DNA of 64,000 nt from Novosphingobium sp. BW1 (GTDB lineage Bacteria; Pseudomonadota; Alphaproteobacteria; Sphingomonadales; Sphingomonadaceae): contig NZ_VIRF01000041.1 in assembly GCF_008107685.1 (NCBI RefSeq), positions 310,001 through 374,000 on the forward strand, given 5' to 3'. Numbering within the stretch: position 1 is the first letter of the stretch; each line of letters opens with the position of its first letter. The translations under genes were made by a program, and so were the position numbers. Under the pieces are notes generated by a model that saw nothing but the letters and a program-made list of their open reading frames with translations, ran no database searches and was not told the origin of the DNA. Shown piece by piece: positions 28,558-35,533 of the stretch.

Positions 28558-29123
28558 GCCGGCTCCTCATCAAACTTGCCCGCCTCGTTGCCCCAGCTGT
28601 CCCAGCCAGGGCGGTTCGTGCGGCTAAAAATCTCGGCGTACGGTCCGGCGTAGAGCGCCTCGACCATCTCGTACTGCTCATCAGGCTTGCGGCTGTGCTC
28701 GCGCACCGGCGCCACGATCAGGTTTCGCACGCCCCGCGACTGCACGCGCGGCTGGCCGATCGTCCCGACGATCAGGAACTCGGCCGCCGAGCGGAAAATA
28801 TAGCCGGTCCCGAAAGCCCATGCCTTACCCGTGCTCGACTGCTTCGCCCAAGGCGCCGCCGACTTGTAGGTAAAGCCCCAACCCTTCATGACCTCGATGG
28901 CCTCGGGAAGCAGCGGAGCCGTCGCCCACATGAACATGGCGCAGTCCGGCGCAGCCAGATGCGCGACTGGCAAGGCGGCGATGTCGTCCAGCGACATGCA
29001 GGTGTAGTGCGCCACCGGATTCTTGGCCTCGCCCTTTCCGCTGAAGTTGCGAAAGTGCCATGGCGGATCGACCAACAAGGCAGAGTAGGAAAACGGGCGC
29101 ATAGCGCCGAAGGGCCAAGTCAT
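28554..29123 (-). CDS. MT-A70 family DNA adenine methyltransferase
   Basis: A 189-residue methyltransferase of the MT-A70 family, which methylates N6 of adenine. The catalytic motif DPPW is at residues 19-22 (LLVDPPWHFRNFSG). PDCAMFMWATAPLLPEAIEV and EFLIVGTIGQPRVQSRG follow the family pattern, and EHSRKPDEQYEMVEALYAGP is the usual C-terminal motif. No cognate nuclease is adjacent, so it is an orphan enzyme, probably protecting phage DNA from host restriction or marking it. Confidence 0.9.
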   Translation of the reverse strand: MTWPFGAMRPFSYSALLVDPPWHFRNFSGKGEAKNPVAHYTCMSLDDIAALPVAHLAAPDCAMFMWATAPLLPEAIEVMKGWGFTYKSAAPWAKQSSTGKAWAFGTGYIFRSAAEFLIVGTIGQPRVQSRGVRNLIVAPVREHSRKPDEQYEMVEALYAGPYAEIFSRTNRPGWDSWGNEAGKFDEEPA

Positions 29124-29401
29124 GCGGCCCGCCTTCCCGGCCAGATTCGCTTTCCCCCTGCCTTCTGTGTTATCCAGTGCACGGAGAGAGGAGGTGTTTC
29201 ATGAGCATTGACGACGCAGTGGACCTTCAGCGGCTGGTCGACATTGAGACCTGCACCCGCAAAAATCTGGCTTTCGCCCAGGCAGAGGGCAACTGCGCCC
29301 GCGCGGCGCATTTTTCGCGTCGCCTCCAGACACTCGACCTCACCATCAGCCGTCGTTCGCTGGGGATGCTTCACGTCTTTGAGTGAGAGCGTGGCAATCA
29401 T
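29120..29401 (-). CDS. Possible leftward ORF, 93 aa, antisense to another ORF
   Basis: This frame starts in the stop codon of the HNH gene (ATGA) and ends in the start codon of the methyltransferase (ATGA), as all neighbours do. That tiling argues that it is read. Its composition is unremarkable, no family is recognised, and a rightward ORF with a strong ribosome-binding site lies antisense within it. One of the two may be spurious. Confidence 0.4.
   Translation of the reverse strand: MIATLSLKDVKHPQRTTADGEVECLEATRKMRRAGAVALCLGESQIFAGAGLNVDQPLKVHCVVNAHETPPLSVHWITQKAGGKRIWPGRRAA
29201..29386 (+). CDS. Possible small rightward ORF inside the leftward operon, 61 aa
   Basis: The ORF starts at ATG behind GAGAGGAGG with ideal spacing and encodes a helical protein (MSIDDAVDLQRLVDIETCTR then KNLAFAQAEGNCARAAHFSR). 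The composition looks more protein-like than that of the antisense frame. It would be convergent with the HNH gene and divergent from the methyltransferase. Confidence 0.5.
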   Translation: MSIDDAVDLQRLVDIETCTRKNLAFAQAEGNCARAAHFSRRLQTLDLTISRRSLGMLHVFE

Positions 29402-30051
29402 GCGCGCCTCCGCTCACTGACGGCGTGCTTCAGCTTCGCCACGGCCATGACCGTAGGCTTCAACTCGGCTGGCGCCTGGTCGTAGGGCAGCGTCTTGCGA
29501 AACCTCCCACCATTGAGGCGTGCGAGCACACCGCGGTGCACGAGTTCCCAGTTGCCCGGCTCCGTGTTTTGCTTGTTGCCGTCCAGGCACTTGAGGGCGT
29601 GCCCCTCCGGTAGCGGGCCATGGGTGGCCTCCCAGTTCAGCAGGTGCACAGCCCGCCATCGCTGCCGCGCGGCGCCGGTGTCGCTGATCTTGCGCTCGAC
29701 ATAGCCGTCCTCGGTAATCCGCTCGTACCCGATTGGCTTGTAGTTGTGCTGGGCAGTGCCACTCATCTGGCCTTTCTTGAACTGGGTCCGACGCGAATTC
29801 GGATGCAGACCGCCCTTCCCCGGCGCGCACTTCTTTCCTTTGTTCACGGGCTCCTGCCCCTTCACGAAGAATCCAGAACGGCCCGTGCGCCAGCCCTTGC
29901 GCTTACGCAGGGCATGGAGGTTCGCAGCTGTCACGTCGGCGCGCCCGAAGCGCTGCTGGAACGCGGCATGGTAGTCGCTGATCGACAGTGTCTTGTTCGC
30001 CTCGAGCCATGCCATCTCGGCAGTGCTGTAGGGGATGGCCCGGCCCTTCAT
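29398..30051 (-). CDS. HNH endonuclease (homing-type)
   Basis: A 217-residue protein with an HNH_3-type nuclease core: AVHLLNWEATHGPLPEGHAL followed by KCLDGNKQNTEPGNWELV. An N-terminal helical DNA-binding-like region is present (YSTAEMAWLEANKTLSISDY and NLHALRKRKGW), with NUMOD-like basic stretches between. Such free-standing nucleases are often mobile in phage genomes. It overlaps both neighbours by ATGA. Confidence 0.85.
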   Translation of the reverse strand: MKGRAIPYSTAEMAWLEANKTLSISDYHAAFQQRFGRADVTAANLHALRKRKGWRTGRSGFFVKGQEPVNKGKKCAPGKGGLHPNSRRTQFKKGQMSGTAQHNYKPIGYERITEDGYVERKISDTGAARQRWRAVHLLNWEATHGPLPEGHALKCLDGNKQNTEPGNWELVHRGVLARLNGGRFRKTLPYDQAPAELKPTVMAVAKLKHAVSERRRA

Positions 30052-30287
30052 TCCGACTTGCCTTCGATCATGGGCAGCATGGGCCGGAAGCGGTCGCCGT
30101 GATTGGCGATGAGGTTCGCGGCCTTCAGCTGCAGATCTGCGTTGCGGATGATCTGATCGGCAACCTGGACCATCGCATCAGCGCGTTTGGCCTCCTGCTC
30201 GATCTTATCAGCGTCCATGCCCTCGTCGCCCAGGCGCTCGAGCTGCATGAACAAGTGATCGTTCAAGTCGGTGAGCTTGTTTTTCAT
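30048..30287 (-). CDS. Small helical phage protein, 79 aa
   Basis: The protein is all helical by composition, with a likely coiled coil (LFMQLERLGDEGMDADKIEQ then EAKRADAMVQVADQIIRN). No family is recognised, although a layout of this kind is common in phage early regions. ATGA overlaps link it to both neighbours. Confidence 0.7.
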   Translation of the reverse strand: MKNKLTDLNDHLFMQLERLGDEGMDADKIEQEAKRADAMVQVADQIIRNADLQLKAANLIANHGDRFRPMLPMIEGKSE

Positions 30288-30427
30288 GCTGCGATCCCTG
30301 TGATTTCCGGGAGCGTTTTGCGCGACATACTGAGCGTAAAGCCTAAGCGGCGTTCTGTTTTGACGTACCGGCGGTACAGTGGTGGGTTGAGCTTGGCGGC
30401 GGTCGTGAGATCCGCCTGGCTTGCCAT
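30284..30427 (-). CDS. Small hypothetical phage protein, 47 aa
   Basis: The ORF begins MASQADLTTAAKLNPPLYRR and ends LPEITGIAA. It is basic in the middle (RRYVKTERRLGF). Its stop overlaps the next start by ATGA. No family is recognised. Confidence 0.6.
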   Translation of the reverse strand: MASQADLTTAAKLNPPLYRRYVKTERRLGFTLSMSRKTLPEITGIAA

Positions 30428-30453
30428 GATGCAAAAGCAGCACGACAGGCGGG

Positions 30454-30969
30454 TCATGCCAGCACCGCCCGCGGCTCACCCGCAACCAACACCGGCGACA
30501 GCGCGCCATGTTCACCGCAGCCCCGGCCCGTGCGGCTGGAATCGTCCTCGGCGGTGAAGTCCTGCCAGTGGACCCAGCCTTGCTCGCACTGGAAGCCCCA
30601 CTCGCGGACCTTCGGGCCCGTAATGAAGAGGGAAGTCGCGTACCAGCCGGGCACAAGCTCGATCCGATGCAGTGCGTTGGCTGGCCGCTCGATCACGTCA
30701 CCGGCCTTGCGCAGGAACGATCCTTCCGGCGTGTGCTCGATGTAGCGCCCGGCGATCACGTAGCTGGTATTCGCCCAAGGATGATCGTGCATGGCGCGGT
30801 CGTCATCGCTCTTGCGGATGACGTGGAGGTAGACGTTGCACTGCTCGTTGCGCGGGATGACCCACCAGCGGCGCAGGTAGTCATCACCGATCACGAAATC
30901 GGGATCGCGCTCCATGATGCCGTCGGCCCATTTGCGCATTTCAGGGAGGGTGGCGTATCCAGGGCGCAT
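30454..30969 (-). CDS. Cupin-fold phage protein
   Basis: A 171-residue protein with a cupin-like core. HDHPWANTSYVIAGRYIEHT carries the first motif, and VIERPANALHRIELVPG carries the second with its histidine. The flanking segment DDYLRRWWVIPRNEQCNVYL is typical of phage cupins that bind a metal or small ligand; the function is unknown. The start at MRPGYATLP (30969) touches the preceding gene's stop as TGATG. Confidence 0.75.
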   Translation of the reverse strand: MRPGYATLPEMRKWADGIMERDPDFVIGDDYLRRWWVIPRNEQCNVYLHVIRKSDDDRAMHDHPWANTSYVIAGRYIEHTPEGSFLRKAGDVIERPANALHRIELVPGWYATSLFITGPKVREWGFQCEQGWVHWQDFTAEDDSSRTGRGCGEHGALSPVLVAGEPRAVLA

Positions 30970-31217
30970 CAGTAGGGGAGCTCCTTCTCGGAGAGGTTCA
31001 AGCGGCCAGCCGCGGCTCCTGCGTCTTCGCTCTGGTCGGGGCGAGCCGCGATAACGGCGCGCGCCCCACGAAGCGCGCGCTGGACTACGTCGGCGATGCA
31101 TTCGACCTTGGGCGTCTCGCACAGGCCGGTCATGCCCACCCAGACGCGCGAGAGATCGGCGGCGACGCGCTCAGCCTCTTCGTAGGTCAGGTGCAGCGAG
31201 TTGGGTTCGTCAGCCAT
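30969..31217 (-). CDS. Hypothetical phage protein, 82 aa
   Basis: A helical protein beginning MADEPNSLHLTYEEAERVAA. No family is recognised. The frame is open 20 codons further upstream, but 31217 leaves only a short overlap with the preceding small ORF. It couples to the cupin gene through TGATG. Confidence 0.6.
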   Translation of the reverse strand: MADEPNSLHLTYEEAERVAADLSRVWVGMTGLCETPKVECIADVVQRALRGARAVIAARPDQSEDAGAAAGRLNLSEKELPY

Positions 31218-31350
31218 GGCGATGCGCCTCCGGTTGGTGACCCACGGCGGCACCGGCGCCGTGGGTGGTTGCCGCAAATCGGCCAGCGGGGGGTACGTTG
31301 AGGAAGCCGATCGGTGCTGCGGTGGGGAGAGTAAGGCCGGGGGCGATCAT
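31210..31350 (-). CDS. Possible small phage ORF, 46 aa
   Basis: The ORF begins MIAPGLTLPTAAPIGFLNVP. It starts inside the preceding stop (ATGA) and ends 8 bp into the next gene. The composition is weak (many Pro, Ala and Gly), so tiling is the main support. Confidence 0.4.
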   Translation of the reverse strand: MIAPGLTLPTAAPIGFLNVPPAGRFAATTHGAGAAVGHQPEAHRHG

Positions 31351-31583
31351 TCGCCGCCCTCCGGCCGCGTGCGACCCGAGAGGCTCCCGGGGTGAAAGAC
31401 GAGCGCGGCGCAGGCGGCGGCGGCAATCGCGCCAAAGGCCAGGGCCAGCGTGAAGATGGTGGGCCAGAACCGGTCCGACAGGACGAAGGCCATCACGGAC
31501 GGACTATCGAGCAGGACCGGCGTCCAGGCGTGCGCGGTGCAGCCGGCCAGCGTGAGCGCAAGGATGATGGCGGTGCAGCGCAT
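31347..31583 (-). CDS. Small membrane lipoprotein, 78 aa
   Basis: The N-terminus MRCTAIILALTLAGCTAHAW has a lipobox-like LAGC. A second hydrophobic helix follows (FWPTIFTLALAFGAIAAAAC). A phage-encoded membrane protein early in the operon could affect superinfection or cell envelope state; this is speculation. Its start touches the preceding stop as TGATG. Confidence 0.6.
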   Translation of the reverse strand: MRCTAIILALTLAGCTAHAWTPVLLDSPSVMAFVLSDRFWPTIFTLALAFGAIAAAACAALVFHPGSLSGRTRPEGGE

Positions 31584-31684
31584 CAGATCTCTCCACGCGC
31601 CAGCATGGCCTCATGCACGTCCATGAGCAGGTCGAAGAAGTTGTCGTAGGTGACGTGGCCGCGCTTGCGGTGAAGGCGGATCAT
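31583..31684 (-). CDS. Very small phage ORF, 33 aa
   Basis: MIRLHRKRGHVTYDNFFDLL followed by MDVHEAMLARGEI. Overlaps (ATGA upstream, TGATG downstream) and a protein-like composition support it. No family is recognised. Confidence 0.55.
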   Translation of the reverse strand: MIRLHRKRGHVTYDNFFDLLMDVHEAMLARGEI

Positions 31685-31866
31685 CGCGCCATTCCCCAGG
31701 CGCGCAGTTCCATTTCGGCCCGGCCCTTGGCGAATTCCATCCAGGGCGTCTTGGGGCCGCCCTCCGTTTCGAGGGCGATCAGGAAATTGCGGAGCAGACC
31801 AGCCGCGGCGGTGCGCTGCTCAAGAACCTCTCGGCTCGGCTGGGGCGTGGAACGCGCGCGACGCAT
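31681..31866 (-). CDS. Small helical phage protein, 61 aa
   Basis: A basic N-terminus (MRRARSTPQPSREVLEQRTA) is followed by a helical part LLRNFLIALETEGGPKTPWM. The start touches the stop of the repeat-protein gene as TGATG; a GTG one codon upstream is possible. No family is recognised. Confidence 0.6.
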   Translation of the reverse strand: MRRARSTPQPSREVLEQRTAAAGLLRNFLIALETEGGPKTPWMEFAKGRAEMELRAWGMAR

Positions 31867-32609
31867 CACGCGACCTCCACCCTCTCAAGCGCTGCTACCA
31901 TGCCGTCAGCCATCTTCTTCCAGGCGTTGGCGTTGGCGTCGGCGTAGGCGTAGGCGTTGGCGTAGGCGTTGGCGTTGGCGTCGGCGTCGGCGTAGGCGTA
32001 GGCGTCGGCGTAGGCGTAGGCGTAGGCGTAGGCGTAGGCGTAGGCGTCGGCTTTGGCGTAGGCGTAGGCGTTGGCGTCGGCGTAGGCGTAGGCGTAGGCG
32101 TAGGCTTTGGCGTAGGCGTAGGCGTAGGCGTCGGCGTAGGCGTAGGCGTCTTTCAGGACAGGCCGCCACTGATCCGCAGGGATTACCTCGCCGCCCAGCG
32201 CGCGCAGGTGAAGCGCCTGTAGCGCCTTATGCGGTGCGGGATCGCGTCCGTGCTTCTCCGCTGCATCAACCCCAAGCTGGCATACGGTATGCCCCTGCCA
32301 GTCATGGATCACGCTGAAAGGAACCTTCCCGTCAATACGCGCAAGCTGCTCGGTGAAGGCCTTGCCCCACGCGAACGCATCCTCAGCCTTCTGCCGGTCG
32401 AAGAAGCCAGGGACCATCTGCGCCAGCCAGCGCGGCATGATCGCGGCAGGGCACTTCGACGGTCCATCGACTTCCGGACCAATCACACCCAGTGCACAGG
32501 CAAGCTGGCGGCCATCGCGTTCGGTGTGCCACGCGCCTTGCGTCAGCGCGTCGTTCTCAAGCGCGTTGCGGTAGGCCTTCGCATAATCGGTAGCGGTAAG
32601 GACAGACAT
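31866..32609 (-). CDS. Phage protein with 38 X-Ala dipeptide repeats
   Basis: A 247-residue protein, first gene of the leftward early operon behind an operator. Residues about 1-150 form a non-repetitive domain (GAWHTERDGRQLACALGVIG and IMPRWLAQMVPGFFDRQ) that I do not recognise. Residues about 153-228 are 38 consecutive Xaa-Ala dipeptides in which Xaa is Tyr, Asp, Asn or Lys, with Tyr most common. A short C-terminal helix (WKKMADGMVAALERVEVA) follows. The alternating pattern would put all Ala on one face and Tyr/Asp/Asn on the other in an extended strand, suggesting assembly or binding. The role is unknown. The start at 32609 is preferred over one five codons upstream. Confidence 0.75.
   Translation of the reverse strand: MSVLTATDYAKAYRNALENDALTQGAWHTERDGRQLACALGVIGPEVDGPSKCPAAIMPRWLAQMVPGFFDRQKAEDAFAWGKAFTEQLARIDGKVPFSVIHDWQGHTVCQLGVDAAEKHGRDPAPHKALQALHLRALGGEVIPADQWRPVLKDAYAYADAYAYAYAKAYAYAYAYADANAYAYAKADAYAYAYAYAYAYADAYAYADADANANAYANAYAYADANANAWKKMADGMVAALERVEVA
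31923..32150 (-). repeat. Hexanucleotide tandem array, 38 units
   Basis: On the coding strand the units are TACGCC, GACGCC, AACGCC and AAGGCC-like (AAAGCC), giving Tyr-Ala, Asp-Ala, Asn-Ala and Lys-Ala. Only the first codon of each pair varies and every unit keeps GCC for Ala, which points to recent expansion by slippage plus point changes. Length changes stay in frame. Confidence 0.95.
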
Positions 32610-32680
32610 CGGAACCTCCAACATGGATCCCGGCGGGTCTGCGCTTTCGGCTCACCGGCGGGTTGGTGAGAGGCACATAA

Positions 32681-32717
32681 CGCTACATTTCATAGCGCGT
32701 CAACATTTTTTGTAGCG
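32681..32717. promoter_or_regulatory. Operator for the phage repressor at the leftward early promoter (oL-like)
   Basis: CGCTACATTTCATAGCG (32681-32697) is a near-perfect inverted repeat, and a second half site TGTAGCG follows at 32711-32717. The order and spacing copy the site between repressor and cro (35559-35596), including the shared TCAACAT between full and half site. It lies 72 bp before the first gene of the leftward operon. Confidence 0.75.
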
Positions 32718-33137
32718 TCAATCTATCCAGTCATCATCCGGCCACCAGCCCGGATCCTGATCCGCGTCAACGCCAGCCGACTCTTCTGCGACGGTGGCGC
32801 GCTCCGGCAGCTCCGGGGCTTCGCCGTCGAAGGCCACGCGCACAACCGCGCCGTAGCGCGCCTGCTCCTGGAATATCGCGGTGATGACCCGGCCCCTGGA
32901 GAGCATGGCTCCAATCCAAGGCGCGCGATCGGCAGTCAGGTAGCCGAGCTGGACACCACGGTCGGAATAGACGGCCACGGCGCGCGGGTCGGCTGGGTTC
33001 TCAGGCTCCAGACGCAACTCGACCGGCTCACCCGGGCCGCAAAGAGCAATCTCAAAGCGACGGGATGGGCCGGTCTTGTTGGGGTAGTCAGCGCCTACGA
33101 CTGCGAGGGATAACCTACCTGACCGCACTTGGATCAA
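32718..33137 (-). CDS. HIRAN domain protein
   Basis: A 139-residue protein with a HIRAN fold: VVGADYPNKTGPSRRFEIAL, PVELRLEPENPADPRAVAVY and GVQLGYLTADRAPWIGAMLS. HIRAN domains bind DNA ends or stalled forks (as in HLTF) and occur as single-domain phage proteins. It ends in an acidic, Trp-containing tail. The start is TTG overlapping the DUF3037 stop (TTGA). It is the last gene of the repressor operon and abuts the leftward operator. Confidence 0.82.
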   Translation of the reverse strand: MIQVRSGRLSLAVVGADYPNKTGPSRRFEIALCGPGEPVELRLEPENPADPRAVAVYSDRGVQLGYLTADRAPWIGAMLSRGRVITAIFQEQARYGAVVRVAFDGEAPELPERATVAEESAGVDADQDPGWWPDDDWID

Positions 33138-33994
33138 TGAGCAGGATGAACGTGCTTTTTCACATCCTTTTCGATCTTGGACACAAGCTGGTCCAGATCG
33201 TTCTCATCGAACACTTCCGGCTTTCCAGAAGCATCACGCAGGATGTCGAGCGCGGCATGGAAATCTTCCATCAGCGCAGGGTTTGATGGTCTGCCGGCGA
33301 TAAAGTGTGCCCTGAATTTTTCCGCAGCGCCGCCGCGAGCTGCATCAAGGTTTCCACGCCAGCGCCTCGCCTTATCGCGGATGCGACTTGCATTCGCCAA
33401 ATCGAATGAAACGGGTTCATAGGCATGGATCTGGCCATTTTTCCAGGCATAGCGAAACTCGACGGAATCTACTTTCCCATCGATTACCCTTGGCTCCAGT
33501 TCGATCTTTACGTCTCGATCTTCGAGCGCTTGCTTGACCGGCCGCCACACGTCTTCATCGCCCCGCTTGGCTTCTGCCTTATGCTGGTAATGAGCCAGCA
33601 TACGGTGACTTATACGTTTGAATTCCTTCTCGAGATCCCGAGCGATGCCAGTACCGATCTCAGACCATTGCAACGAACTTCCATCTCGTGGAAGCATGCG
33701 CAACGCCAACGACCGCGCGTCCTCATTCGAGAACATGTGATCCTTTTCCACCTGCTTGGCCAAAGCTCTACCACTTCGCCGCATAGCTTTGATCGCCTCA
33801 AGAAACGCCACGCGATCGAGGTTCGGGAACATTACACGAAGGCGCTGCACCTTCTCATCGAAAGTGAAAAGGACTTCTGGAGCATCGCCGTTATGAGCTG
33901 GCGCTGTCAGCACGAGTCCGACATTCACAAACTCACCCGTCACGATGTCATGTACGTAGCGCAAAACGGTGTAGCTATATGGGCGACGACTCAT
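33134..33994 (-). CDS. DUF3037 family protein
   Basis: A 286-residue protein. The N-terminus MSRRPYSYTVLRYVHDIVTG then EFVNVGLVLTAP is the DUF3037 signature. The following part, with long helices (MRRSGRALAKQVEKDHMFSN and IARDLEKEFKRISHRMLAHY), completes the family architecture. The function of DUF3037 is unknown, but its genes commonly stand next to HipA_2-type kinase genes, as here. It overlaps the kinase stop by ATGA and the HIRAN start by TTGA. Base composition is visibly more AT-rich than in the structural genes, a sign of separate acquisition. Confidence 0.82.
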   Translation of the reverse strand: MSRRPYSYTVLRYVHDIVTGEFVNVGLVLTAPAHNGDAPEVLFTFDEKVQRLRVMFPNLDRVAFLEAIKAMRRSGRALAKQVEKDHMFSNEDARSLALRMLPRDGSSLQWSEIGTGIARDLEKEFKRISHRMLAHYQHKAEAKRGDEDVWRPVKQALEDRDVKIELEPRVIDGKVDSVEFRYAWKNGQIHAYEPVSFDLANASRIRDKARRWRGNLDAARGGAAEKFRAHFIAGRPSNPALMEDFHAALDILRDASGKPEVFDENDLDQLVSKIEKDVKKHVHPAH

Positions 33995-34770
33995 TGCAAG
34001 ATCCGATCAAGTTCAGCCATGCATCCATCGATGTTATCGCGAACATGCCGAATCTTATCTAAGATATCGGAAATGAACGCATCCTCATACCACTCGAAGG
34101 GCACGGCGGCCCCATAGGCGTCAATGTCCTCGTCTTGCAAGGACAACCACTTTTCACGAATGCTGACATGGTCAATCTTTTTCGCAAGTAGTTCTCGACG
34201 AAAGATATGCTGGCCGGGCTGGGTGAAAGGCTGGAGCCCCCCTGTCTCCCATGGCTTGGCTCCGATTACGCCTCGAGGGAGGCATAGCTCGTGGTCGATG
34301 ATTCGCACCTTATCACCGCTAACCAAGCAGTTTGGGTTCTGATCCTTGCGGTCACAATTCTCAGTGAATGCGTCAAAGGCTAAAATCTCGGCCCCTTGTT
34401 GGCGCATCGCAGGAGATAGGGTTCGCCCCGTTGTCCAGAGGGACCACTGAGGGCAGAGAAACCGGGAGCCAAATGCGACTGTATCGAACTCAGATACACG
34501 CGCGCGGACACTGCCAGGCAAGGATGCCCGCCACTCTGGCGATAGATCCACTATGAACGGCTCCGGGATCGGCAACTCCAATGCAGCGGCAAGACACGCT
34601 GATATCACCTCGACTGCTAACGCCTTGGATTGCAGTTCACATAATGACGCAAATTTGAGAACAAGCTCGATCACTTCCCCATCGCTGGTCTCTGCAGCGG
34701 CTAAAACCGGCCTATTCCTCCCGCCGATCTCATCACGGATGAATTGAACTGCCTCTACCCTCTGCAACAT
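33991..34770 (-). CDS. HipA_2-type kinase-like protein
   Basis: A 259-residue protein resembling the short HipA-like (HipA_2) kinases. A nucleotide-binding lysine is likely at Lys39 (VIELVLKFAS). The catalytic loop reads FTENCDRKDQNPNCLV (Asp140, Asn147) and the metal-binding motif is VRIIDHELCL (Asp159). HipA proteins phosphorylate aminoacyl-tRNA synthetases and act as toxins; the target of HipA_2 proteins is not known to me. The start at 34770 follows AAGGAAA and gives the usual MLQRVEAVQF N-terminus; a start at 34839 would overlap the repressor. It sits 47 bp after the repressor on the same strand, so the lysogen probably expresses it. Confidence 0.78.
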   Translation of the reverse strand: MLQRVEAVQFIRDEIGGRNRPVLAAAETSDGEVIELVLKFASLCELQSKALAVEVISACLAAALELPIPEPFIVDLSPEWRASLPGSVRARVSEFDTVAFGSRFLCPQWSLWTTGRTLSPAMRQQGAEILAFDAFTENCDRKDQNPNCLVSGDKVRIIDHELCLPRGVIGAKPWETGGLQPFTQPGQHIFRRELLAKKIDHVSIREKWLSLQDEDIDAYGAAVPFEWYEDAFISDILDKIRHVRDNIDGCMAELDRILQ

Positions 34771-34817
34771 GAAGTTAGATTTCCTTACCTGTACATCTGC
34801 ATATGCTTGAACTCGGA

Positions 34818-35510
34818 TCAGATCCGCCGGCCAAGCCAAATCACGCGCCCCACGATGCGCAGGTCATCGGAAATGATTTCCTGATCAGGGATGTTCGGAT
34901 TGTCGGACTGGACGAGGACCTTGCCGCCCGCGATCGCGCGAAGGCGCTTGATCGCCCCGGCGCCGTAGACCGAGCAGGCCCAGATGCGGTCCTGCAGGTT
35001 CAGGACTGTCTGGGTGGTATCGATCACGACTGTATCATCGTTGACCAATGTAGGAAACATGCTGTCGCCATCGCCGCGCGCAACGAAGAGGCGGTCGACC
35101 GGCGCCCTGGTGAGCTTGGCCAGCATGTTCGCGTCGAACTCGTACGTGCCCTCTTCGACGTAGTCGTCGATGTTCGCGCCCGGGCCCATGGAATAGCTCA
35201 GGTCGAAGGATCGGAGCGTCACGACGCTATCAGGCGCGCGCCTGTGTGAAGGAGCCAGAGCCTCCTCGCCAGAGACAGTTGAAATGCTTGGAACTGCCCC
35301 ACCCTCCAAGAGCCAGTCAGCGCTGACACCAAGTTTCTTTGCAAATGTCACCGCATGTTTGGCGAACCCGTTTTGGCCGTTCTCGTAGGCCCTGTAGGTC
35401 GTGGGATTGACGCCTACAGCACGCGCAAAGTCGGCCTTGTCAGTGAAGCCAGCCTGCACTCTCGCCCACGCAAGTCGATCATGAGGCGAATCGAGGTCTG
35501 ATCGTGTCAT
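34818..35510 (-). CDS. CI-like phage repressor (XRE HTH plus S24 peptidase)
   Basis: A 230-residue repressor. The N-terminal HTH (about 10-68) has RLAWARVQAGFTDKADFARA and VGVNPTTYRAYENGQ. The C-terminal S24 domain has catalytic Ser150 (GDGDSMFPTL) and Lys188, 38 residues later (GAIKRLRAI), the LexA-like spacing. I see no Ala-Gly or Cys-Gly bond in the linker (about 70-120), so SOS self-cleavage is uncertain. The start at 35510 leaves the operator half site at 35534 upstream; ATGs at 35516 and 35546 are alternatives. It is divergent from the cro-like gene across a three-site operator. Confidence 0.9.
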   Translation of the reverse strand: MTRSDLDSPHDRLAWARVQAGFTDKADFARAVGVNPTTYRAYENGQNGFAKHAVTFAKKLGVSADWLLEGGAVPSISTVSGEEALAPSHRRAPDSVVTLRSFDLSYSMGPGANIDDYVEEGTYEFDANMLAKLTRAPVDRLFVARGDGDSMFPTLVNDDTVVIDTTQTVLNLQDRIWACSVYGAGAIKRLRAIAGGKVLVQSDNPNIPDQEIISDDLRIVGRVIWLGRRI

Positions 35511-35533
35511 GGCCATGCTTTGGCACGCATCAG

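Noticed and set aside
31923..32150. CRISPR or satellite array
   Set aside because: It is a hexanucleotide repeat in phase with a reading frame that continues on both sides.
31613..32317. Rightward arginine-rich 234-codon ORF
   Set aside because: It is the reverse of the X-Ala repeat array and its flanks; the poly-Arg sequence is a by-product of the repeat.
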